A stretch of DNA of 64,000 nucleotides from Yimella lutea (GTDB lineage Bacteria; Actinomycetota; Actinomycetes; Actinomycetales; Dermatophilaceae). The notes beneath the pieces are model-generated. The model was not told the DNA's origin. It made no database searches and saw nothing but the letters and a program-made list of their open reading frames with translations. The translations under genes and the position numbers were made by a program. Shown in pieces: positions 52,194-58,986 of the stretch; within the stretch, counting starts at the first letter, position 1; each line of letters starts with the position of its first letter. The stretch covers positions 2,542,001-2,606,000 of the forward strand of contig NZ_VFMO01000001.1 in the NCBI RefSeq assembly GCF_006715095.1. Reading direction: 5' to 3'.

Positions 52194-52421
52194 TCACCGC
52201 TCGATGCTCGACAGCTGTCGCCGCAGGGTGTCGTGCGCCGAACTCAACGTCGCGATCTGCTGATCGAGGTCGATCCGTACGTCGTCGGCTTCGCTGTACT
52301 CGGCAGTTGATGAGGGACTCGGCAGCTCACGAACTGCGGACATCGCCGCCTCGACCTCGGTCGCGCCACGCTCTGCGGCGGGCGCGACCGGGCCGGGCTT
52401 GGGAACCGTCGGTTCAGACAT
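52194..52421 (-). CDS. Small conserved protein between tlyA and the low-complexity gene
   Basis: This 75-residue protein is Pro/Ala-rich at the N-terminus with a predicted helical C-terminal half (DVRIDLDQQIATLSSAHDTL). A small protein of this kind occupies the same place upstream of tlyA in mycobacteria (Rv1693 position). Its start overlaps the end of the previous gene by 8 bp, which supports it being real. Function is unknown. Confidence 0.65.
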   Translation of the reverse strand: MSEPTVPKPGPVAPAAERGATEVEAAMSAVRELPSPSSTAEYSEADDVRIDLDQQIATLSSAHDTLRRQLSSIER

Positions 52422-54039
52422 CCGCGGGCTTGGTGGACTGCTCGGTCTGCGCGTCGGTGTTCACTGCCGGAGCCTCGTCGGCCTGCGAGGTGGACTCGGC
52501 CACCTTCGCCGGCTCCACGGACTCGGCCGTCGACTTCGCCGGCGCTGCCGCGGACTCGGTGGTGGTCGGTGCGTCCTGCTCCACAACCGCGGTCGACGGC
52601 GTGGCCACCGAGGACGGGGTTGCCGGCGCGGCGGGGGTCACCCCGGCCGACTCGACACCCACCGTGGTCTCGGTCGCGCTCGGACGGGTCTCGTCCTTCG
52701 TGGCGGTAGACGGAGCCTGAGCAGGTGCCGACGGCTTCGGTGTCGTGCTCTTCGCCGTGTCGGACGTGGGCGTAGTCGCTGCCGTCTTGGTGGGCGTAGT
52801 CGCTGCCGTCTTGGTGGGCGTAGTCGCTGCCGTCTTGGTGGTGGCAGCCGACTTCGTCGTGGTGCCGGACGGCGACGACGCAGTCTTGCTCGGGCTCGCC
52901 TTGGTGGTCGATGCCGTGGTCGTCGTTTTTTTGGCCGGCGTCGACTTCGACGTGGTCGTCGTCTTCTTGGCCGGCGTCGACTTCTTGGCCGGCGTCGACT
53001 TCGACGTGGTCGTCGTCTTCTTGGCCGGCGTCGACTTCGACGCGGTCTTATTCGACGGGGTGGACTTCGACGGGGTGGACTTCGTGGTGCTCGTCTTCGC
53101 CGGGGTCGATGTGCTGGCCGACTTCTTCGCGGCGGACTTCTTCGTCGCCGTCTTCTTGGTCGCGGTGGCCTTCGCCGGAGTCGACTCGGTGGTGGACGCC
53201 TTCTTCGCCGGGCTCGCCTTGGCGGCCGTCTTCGCCGCCGTCTTCTTGGCCGCGGCGGTGGTCTTGGTCGGAGACGACTTCGACGCGGTCTTCGCAGCTG
53301 CAGACTTGGTAGCCGGCTCCTTGGCCGAAGCCGACTTCGACGCCGCCGTCGTCTTGACCGTGCCGGTCGCCTTCGTCGTGGCGGACTTCGCGGTGCTCTT
53401 CTTCGCCGCCGGAGCAGACTTCGCCGCAGCGGTCTTGTTCGCCGAGGACGCCGTCGACGGGGTGGACTTCGACGGGGTGGACTTCGTGGTGCTCTTCTTC
53501 GCCGGAGCCACCTTCGCGGTGGCCGAGGTCGTTGCAGCCTTACGGACGGCAGCACGCGAGGGCGTAGCCCTCTTCGTTGCCTCAGCCCCGGCCGGACGCG
53601 AGGGACCGGGATCGGGGGCAGTAGTCGGCTTCTCGGTCTTCGGACCACGACCGGGCACTACCCGCGCGGCACTGCGAGCCCCGGTGGTGGCCAAACCGGC
53701 AAGGGTCGCGGTGCCTCCTGCCAGGCCTGAACGCAACGAGCGGACCTCCTTGCTCAGGCGGTCGATCTCCTGCTGGGCGTTACCGAGCTCGGAGAGGGTC
53801 GACAAACCGACCTTCTCGAGCTGGCCGCTGATCTCTGCCTGGACTGTCTGGCGGATCAGTTCACGGTTCGCAGCGGCGGCTGCGATCAGTTCGTCGGCGA
53901 GTGCCGAAACCTGACCGACCGGCTTGTCCATCCCGGTTGCGCTGACGAGGGTCTGCGCCGCCTCCATCGCCTTGGCACGGGTCAGTTCGCCTGCGCCGGA
54001 AAGGATTTGCAGTGCTGCACGCACGCTGTCGAGAGCCAT
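52414..54039 (-). CDS. Low-complexity Lys/Ala/Ser/Thr/Pro-rich protein with helical head (histone H1-like tail)
   Basis: This 541-residue protein has two parts. Residues 1-125 are helical and phasin- or coiled-coil-like (SVRAALQILSGAGELTRAKA, GNAQQEIDRLSKEVRSLRSG). The remaining 415 are repeats of (S/T)PAKK, KSTPSK, TSKSTPAKK and TKTAATTP, much like the tails of actinobacterial HU or eukaryotic histone H1. The last 110 residues lose lysine and become Thr/Ser/Glu/Ala-rich. It has no signal peptide. A DNA- or polyphosphate-binding role is plausible, not shown. The ATG at 54039 is behind AGGAG. Confidence 0.8.
   Translation of the reverse strand: MALDSVRAALQILSGAGELTRAKAMEAAQTLVSATGMDKPVGQVSALADELIAAAAANRELIRQTVQAEISGQLEKVGLSTLSELGNAQQEIDRLSKEVRSLRSGLAGGTATLAGLATTGARSAARVVPGRGPKTEKPTTAPDPGPSRPAGAEATKRATPSRAAVRKAATTSATAKVAPAKKSTTKSTPSKSTPSTASSANKTAAAKSAPAAKKSTAKSATTKATGTVKTTAASKSASAKEPATKSAAAKTASKSSPTKTTAAAKKTAAKTAAKASPAKKASTTESTPAKATATKKTATKKSAAKKSASTSTPAKTSTTKSTPSKSTPSNKTASKSTPAKKTTTTSKSTPAKKSTPAKKTTTTSKSTPAKKTTTTASTTKASPSKTASSPSGTTTKSAATTKTAATTPTKTAATTPTKTAATTPTSDTAKSTTPKPSAPAQAPSTATKDETRPSATETTVGVESAGVTPAAPATPSSVATPSTAVVEQDAPTTTESAAAPAKSTAESVEPAKVAESTSQADEAPAVNTDAQTEQSTKPADV
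52766..52837 (-). repeat. Three perfect 24-bp tandem repeats inside the low-complexity gene
   Basis: Three identical 24-bp units encode TKTAATTP three times in a row. Next to them, 52926-53045 has imperfect copies of a KKTPAK/STTTSK-coding unit, including one run of seven A on the coding strand (52932-52926). These can vary in length by slippage or recombination. Confidence 0.85.
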
Positions 54040-54074
54040 GGCCACTCCTGATCGGGGAAAGTCTTCGTACCAGA

Positions 54075-55085
54075 CTACTTGCTCGTTACCCAGCAGTTCA
54101 CTGCCTTCGCCGAGTCGATCCGACCCGTGTCGACAGCCTCCCAGAGAACGGCCAACGCAAGGCGTAGACGCTCCTGCGAATCGTCGGTTCCTTCGATTCG
54201 CAGCCTCGGTCCCGAGGCATCGTCATCGAGGTGGGCACGCGCCGAGCCGATGCTCCAACTGCCCGAATCCTGTCGCGGTTCGGTGTAATTCTGGTCGAGG
54301 GCGCGGAGGTCTTCAGCGACGAAGCGCGGTCGAAGCTCGGCCGGAGCGGCGATCAGATCGGCCGGTCCGTGCACTCCCGTGAGCACGTGGAGGCAGTCCA
54401 TCCCGGCTGCTGCCGCGCCGGCGACGTCGGTCTCCAACCGGTCACCGACCCCGAGCGTTTTCTCGGGCGCCACACCGAGTATCTCGGCTGCCATCGTGTA
54501 CATCAGCGGCCCCGGTTTACCCACGACGTCGGGATCGCGGTCGACGGCGGCACGCACCGCGGCCACGAGCGATCCGTTACCCGGTGCCGTACCCAGAGCC
54601 GTGGGCAGAGTCAGGTCGGTGTTCGTCGCCACCCAACGCGCACCGCCCTGGATCGCGTACGCCGCGTCGGCGAGATCCTGGGCCGTGACCTGCGGACCGT
54701 AACCCTGCAGCACCGCAGCCGGTCGCTCCTTCGGATGACCAGTCGCCACCTCGAATCCCTTGTCCACCAAGGCGATCCGGACACCCTCACCACCGACCGC
54801 CAGAACAAGCGAATCCTGCCCGATCTCCTGAGCCAGGAAAGCTGCACCCGCCATGGAACTGTTGACGACCGCGTTGTCGTCGAGGGTGAGGCCGAGATCG
54901 CGGAGGTGCTCAGCGACCTGTGCCGGTGGTCGGGAGGCATTGTTCGTCGCGTAGGCCACCTTCAGGCCGGCGGAGCGGGCCGCCTCCACCGCTGTGATCG
55001 CGTGCGCTACCGGTTCGGGGCCGCGATAGATCACCCCATCGAGATCGAAGACTAAGGCATCGTAGGAGTCCCGCAAGCTCGTCAT
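54075..55085 (-). CDS. HAD-IIA family phosphatase (Rv1692/NagD type)
   Basis: This 336-residue phosphatase has motif I VFDLDGVIYRGPEP, motif II in VAYATNNASRPP, a C2 cap and motif IV LGVGDRLETDVAGAAAAGM. Relatives in mycobacteria act on glycerol 3-phosphate. The last ~70 residues (RARAHLDDDASGPRL ... AVLWEAVDTGRIDSA) are an extra C-terminal domain also seen in Rv1692. It sits upstream of the tlyA group as in mycobacteria. Confidence 0.88.
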   Translation of the reverse strand: MTSLRDSYDALVFDLDGVIYRGPEPVAHAITAVEAARSAGLKVAYATNNASRPPAQVAEHLRDLGLTLDDNAVVNSSMAGAAFLAQEIGQDSLVLAVGGEGVRIALVDKGFEVATGHPKERPAAVLQGYGPQVTAQDLADAAYAIQGGARWVATNTDLTLPTALGTAPGNGSLVAAVRAAVDRDPDVVGKPGPLMYTMAAEILGVAPEKTLGVGDRLETDVAGAAAAGMDCLHVLTGVHGPADLIAAPAELRPRFVAEDLRALDQNYTEPRQDSGSWSIGSARAHLDDDASGPRLRIEGTDDSQERLRLALAVLWEAVDTGRIDSAKAVNCWVTSK

Positions 55086-55100
55086 TCGGTCATTGTCGCC

Positions 55101-55514
55101 TCACCCGGTCATGATGGAACGACCGGTACGCACCCGCATCGCCTCCAGTTCCATCCGCACCATCGCGCCGGCGTCGACCCGGCGGACGCGGCGGCGCATC
55201 GCTCCCAGCACCTCGACGGCTTGGCCTTCGCGCAATCTGCACGCAGCTTTGCGTGTCGACGCGGTGAAACAGTTGACCTCGAAGACGTCATACCTGGGGC
55301 TTCTACTCGAGCGTCGTGCCGAAGCCGGTCGCTCCACCGACACCCGCAGGACGACGAGTTCGTCCCCGCTCGGCATCTGACGAACCTGCGGGTCGCTTTG
55401 CACGGTGCCCACGATTCGAACCTCGTTGACGGCTGTCACCGAGGGCTGTAGTCCCTTGGCGGCACCTCGAGTGGTCTTCTCGGCCGAATTCGGCGTCGCC
55501 TTCTGTGCTGGCAT
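55101..55514 (-). CDS. Single-stranded DNA-binding protein-like (OB-fold) protein
   Basis: This 137-residue protein resembles SSB but is shorter. After a 30-residue polar start, NEVRIVGTVQSDPQVRQMPSG and ELVVLRVSVERP are SSB-like strands, followed by YDVFEVNCFTASTRKAACRL and EGQAVEVLGAMRRR. The acidic SSB C-terminal tail (DDDIPF-like) is missing, so it is unlikely to replace the main SSB. The ATG at 55514 is preceded by GGAGAGGAGG. Confidence 0.75.
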   Translation of the reverse strand: MPAQKATPNSAEKTTRGAAKGLQPSVTAVNEVRIVGTVQSDPQVRQMPSGDELVVLRVSVERPASARRSSRSPRYDVFEVNCFTASTRKAACRLREGQAVEVLGAMRRRVRRVDAGAMVRMELEAMRVRTGRSIMTG

Positions 55515-55560
55515 GTCCAGCCTCCTCTCCTGATGACCAGACGATCGCCGGCCGGAGGGA

Positions 55561-55605
55561 GAAAACAAACGTCCCGCACCTGTCGTGTGGACAAGCGCGG
55601 GACGT
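55561..55605 (-). terminator. Rho-independent terminator after the TPR gene (original 3' end)
   Basis: A 9-bp stem ACGTCCCGC/GCGGGACGT with a 19-base loop is followed on the minus strand by TTTGTTTTC. It would end the transcript of the Arg/Asp-rich TPR gene, whose original C-terminal codons end at 55623. Confidence 0.75.
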
Positions 55606-55622
55606 CGAAGGGGCTGTGGAAA

Positions 55623-55837
55623 TCAGTCCTCGCGACCGGACACCGGATCGGAGCCGTCCGCGTGAGCGGGGTCGTCCGACTCCGGCAGTTCGTCGTCGTC
55701 CGACTCCGGCAGTTCGTCGTTGTCCCCGTCGTCTCCGAGGAGATCGACCAGCTCGATGCCGTCCAGTTCCGCGAGGCGTTCATCTGCGTCGGTCAAGCCG
55801 TCTTCGTCGGCAGTGGCGGCGCGCGAGAAGTACTCAC
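55623..55837 (-). pseudogene. Orphaned C-terminal end of the TPR gene
   Basis: This is the original 3' end of the gene at 58987-60783, now cut off by the insertion at 55838. It codes for EYFSRAATADEDGLTDADER and onward to the acidic end, including the tandem DDELPESD units and the last residues DPVSGRED. The first 140 bp (55698-55837) are also present, identically, on the far side of the insertion. Confidence 0.9.
55698..55837. repeat. 140-bp direct repeat, left copy (target duplication)
   Basis: Identical to 59014-59153. The two copies abut the ends of the IS1634-type element exactly: the right edge of this copy is next to the left inverted repeat at 55838. Length is far above the 2-14 bp typical of most IS. 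Confidence 0.95.
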
Positions 55838-55852
55838 CCGAGTTGCACAGTT

Positions 55853-56564
55853 TTAGTGTGTGCCAAGAAGACGGAGGATCTGCTCGGCTTCGGGGGTGAG
55901 TTGTGGCTGGGCGGTGATGAGGTGTCCAGCGATGCTGACCTGCACTTCGCGTAGTGGCCTCAAGGTGGTGACGATGCGTTTGATGCTGAGCCCGGTTTCG
56001 TTCTGCAGGTAGCGGGCGACCGCGAGGGCAGCGAACACGATCGTGAGGTGGGCTTCGATCGCGTCGCGGGTGTGGTGGAACATCGGCCTTGCTCGTAGGT
56101 CGGTTTTGGACATCCGGAAGGACTGCTCGACCCGCCACAAGTCGTGATAGTTCCCGATGACCTCCGACGCGGTCGCCAGGTCGACCGGGATGTTCGTGAC
56201 GTACCCCTTCAACCCGACCAACCGCCGCGCCCGCGCCAGCGACGCCTCGTCCAAGGATCGGGCGCCGTTGTCCGTCTTGACGAACCGAGTCTTGTGCGGG
56301 GCCCGCTCACCCTCCACAACGGCCATCGCCCGGTTCTCCTGCAACGTCAAGGTCCTGGCGTCTCGGGCCGCACGTTTGGCCGAGTACGCCCACACCGCCC
56401 GCCACGCAGTGGTGTGCACCGCTGGGTTCCACACCGGCTCGGACTTCAGCATCGGATCGTTGACTGCGCGGCCCGCGGAGGTCGAGGTGCGTGGGGTGAT
56501 CGTGTCGATGATCTGCCCGTCGGTGAACGCGTCACCGTGCCACCGCAAATGCGACTCCAAATCC
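55853..56564 (-). pseudogene. IS1634-family transposase, C-terminal part
   Basis: This part carries the second half of the DDE transposase: the ESHLRWHGDAFTDGQIIDT join, KRAARDARTLTLQENRAMAV, NYHDLWRVEQSFRMSKTDLR with the catalytic glutamate (RVEQSFR) and the terminal REVQVSIAGHLITAQPQL. It has lost its start because of the ISL3 insertion. Joined to 58900-58062 the frame is exact (839 + 712 nt = 517 codons). Confidence 0.9.
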
Positions 56565-58053
56565 GGCTCTTCCGAGTTGCGGTGGGGGTGAGAGGCGCGC
56601 CGGTATGAGCTTGGCTGCGGGGTGAGGGACGTCGAGGCCTTCAGGATCAGTGGCGACCAAGCACACCGTTCCGAAGGACCTCGACGTTGTCCGAGCCTAC
56701 GGCGCACATCGCTGCGCGCTGCCATCGCGACACCCGCTACTGCTCGCGCTGCGATCTTTTGGTCGGGCTCGGTGAATTGCGCGTGACCGCCGTCGAGTAC
56801 GACCACGACGTCGGGCTGCTGGTCGTTGGTGTGGAGTCGCCCCGGACGCCGATGGGCTGCCCGAGCTGCGGCGTGATTGCGCACAGCCACGGCCGCAGTG
56901 ACGTCACGCTGGTCGACGCGCCGTGCTTCGACCGCCCGGTCCAAGTGGTGTGGCGCAAGCGGATCTGGCGTTGCCAGGAGGCAGCCTGCCCTAGGAAGGC
57001 GTTCACCGAGCAAGACGAGGACATCGCTCGACCGCGGGCGCTGCTGACTACGCGGGCCTGCTGGTGGGCGATCAATCAGATCCGCCGTGAGCACGGCTCG
57101 ATCAGCGGGATCGCCCGACAGTTGGGGACGACGTGGAACACGGTGTGGTCCTCGATCCGGCCACTTCTGCAGGAGATGGCCGACGACGAGGATCGGTTCG
57201 CCGGCGTGACGCGACTCGGCGTGGACGAGCACGTGTGGCATCACGTGTCCGAGTTCCCGATCGCCGAGGGTGGCCGCGGTCCGAAGCAGCTGACCGGGAT
57301 GGTCGACCTGACACCCGACGTTGACGGCAAGCCGCGGGCGCGGTTGCTGGACCTGGTGCCGGGCCGGTCCGGGAAGGTGTACAGCGACTGGCTTGCCGAA
57401 CGTGGCCAGGAGTTCCGTGACGGTGTCGTGGTCGCCACACTGGACCCGTTCCACGGCTACAAGAACGCCATCGATGACCAGCTCGAGGACGCGGTCGCGG
57501 TCCTGGACGCGTTCCATGTCGTCAAGCTCGGTACCCAGGCCGTGGATGAGGTCCGCCGTCGGGTGCAGCAGGAGATCCATGGTCACCGTGGCCGCAAGAA
57601 CGACCCGCTCTATGGCATCCGCACGATCCTGCGCTGCGGGCAGGAGAAGCTCACCGACCGGCAACGGGCACGGCTCGACCGTGCGATCGCTGCCGACGAA
57701 CGTCACGACGAAGTGCTCGTCGCGTGGCTGTGCACCCAACAGCTCCGGTCGGCCTACCAGGCCAAGAGCACGGTCGAGGGCCGGCGGATCGCGGAGAAAA
57801 TCCTGGCCTCGCTGCCGACCTGTCCGATCCCGGAGATCCGACGGCTCGGTAAGACCCTGAAGCAGTGGCGGGCAGCGTTCCTGGCCTACTTCGACACCAG
57901 CCGCGCCAACAACGGCGGCACGGAGGCGATCAACGGCCTGATCGAGCTCCACCGACGCGTCGCCCGAGGCTTCCGCAACCGCGAGCACTACCGGCTACGC
58001 ATGCTGCTCATCGGCGGCGGGCTCACTCACCCCCACCTCAGGTAGGAAGAGCC
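56565..58053 (+). mobile_element. ISL3-family insertion sequence
   Basis: This 1489-bp element has imperfect inverted ends, both starting GGCTCTTCC and both with GGTGGGGGTGAG 16 bases in. It is flanked by the 8-bp direct repeat CCAAATCC (56557-56564 and 58054-58061), the target duplication size of ISL3. It lies inside the IS1634-type transposase gene. Gene and ends look intact, so it may be active. Confidence 0.93.
56687..58045 (+). CDS. ISL3-family transposase
   Basis: This ~452-residue transposase has an N-terminal zinc-finger-type part (GCPSCGVIAHSHG, RCQEAACPRKAF), a helix-turn-helix (SISGIARQLGTTWNTVWSSI) and a DDE catalytic core: D in RLGVDEHVWH, D in VVVATLDPFHGYKNAI, and E in NNGGTEAINGLIE. 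The stop lies inside the right inverted repeat. The start given is TTG; the region before it has no better start in frame, so the true N-terminus is uncertain by a few residues. Confidence 0.9.
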   Translation: MSEPTAHIAARCHRDTRYCSRCDLLVGLGELRVTAVEYDHDVGLLVVGVESPRTPMGCPSCGVIAHSHGRSDVTLVDAPCFDRPVQVVWRKRIWRCQEAACPRKAFTEQDEDIARPRALLTTRACWWAINQIRREHGSISGIARQLGTTWNTVWSSIRPLLQEMADDEDRFAGVTRLGVDEHVWHHVSEFPIAEGGRGPKQLTGMVDLTPDVDGKPRARLLDLVPGRSGKVYSDWLAERGQEFRDGVVVATLDPFHGYKNAIDDQLEDAVAVLDAFHVVKLGTQAVDEVRRRVQQEIHGHRGRKNDPLYGIRTILRCGQEKLTDRQRARLDRAIAADERHDEVLVAWLCTQQLRSAYQAKSTVEGRRIAEKILASLPTCPIPEIRRLGKTLKQWRAAFLAYFDTSRANNGGTEAINGLIELHRRVARGFRNREHYRLRMLLIGGGLTHPHLR

Positions 58054-58061
58054 CCAAATCC

Positions 58062-58900
58062 GCGGGTGCCTTCGTGACGCGGGACCCGACGATGAACCGC
58101 AACCCCGCCTCATCCAAGGCGTGAAGGTTGGCCATCGACAGCATGCCCGCGTCGGCAACGATCGCGATATCGGCCAGGTTGTGCCGGTCAGCGAACTGCC
58201 GCACGATCGGCACGATCGTGGCCGTCTCTGCCCGGTTGCCTTCGAAGCAGCCGATCTCCAACGGGAACCCGTGCCGGTCGACGAGTAGCCCGACGACGAC
58301 TTGGGGGTCGACGCGGCGTTCTTTGGAGTAGCCGACCTTGCGTAGGTCGTCCTCGTGCTCGGCCTCGAAGTAGAGCGTGGTGACGTCGTACAGGCACAAC
58401 GTCACATCACCAGCAGTCGCGGCATGCGCGAAACACTTGGTCGCGATCACGTCCCGGTATCCGCGGGTCGCGCAGCGTTTCATCGTCGCAGTGAAGGTGT
58501 TGCGGTGCGGTGCCTCGTATCCGAGTTCGGTCAGCACGCGCAGCGAGTCAACTTTGCTGGTCGGTTCCACCAGCCGCGCGAGCACCAACGAGAAGAACGC
58601 CTCGTCACCGATCTCGTTGAATCCCAACCGGTTCCATGCTGACCGGATCGCGTGGATCAGTAGTTGTGAGGCTTGTGCCTGCACCACGGGCGCCCCGCTA
58701 ACCGGGCGTGCCCAGTCGAGGTCAAGCTCGTCTTGGCCCTCGTGCAACTTCGCGTGTGCGAGGTCCAGCAGCACGGCCAACTCGGCCTCGGTGTGCGCCG
58801 AGCCGAGGTGCTCGATCACGCGGTCACGGCCTCCGGCGTACTCAGCCAGTTGGACCGCCGTGGCTCCCGAAGCCGTCTTCACCTTCCGCACGAACACCAC
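58062..58900 (-). pseudogene. IS1634-family transposase, N-terminal part
   Basis: The GTG at 58900 starts MVFVRKVKTASGATAVQLAE. The helical N-terminus is followed by the first two catalytic regions, LCLYDVTTLYFEAEHEDDL and IAIVADAGMLSMANL, and FIVGSRVTKAPADL, where the ISL3 element cuts in. Read-through into ISL3 adds a short tail and stops at 57995. The third catalytic residue lies in the separated C-terminal part, so this half cannot work alone. Confidence 0.9.
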
Positions 58901-58986
58901 GAACGAGACGCTACCGGCCCACCGTTAGTGTGTGGTTCACGAACCCGGCAACCCGCTGACCAGCACAAACACCGCGTCAGGTGCCA

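Noticed and set aside
52700..53600. Possible CRISPR array because of regularly spaced repeats
   Set aside because: The repeats are direct, of codon-multiple length, vary in spacing and keep one coding frame; there are no unique spacers or cas genes.
55853..57988. 711-codon minus-strand frame across the IS region
   Set aside because: Only its last ~240 codons are transposase; the rest reads the ISL3 transposase backwards.
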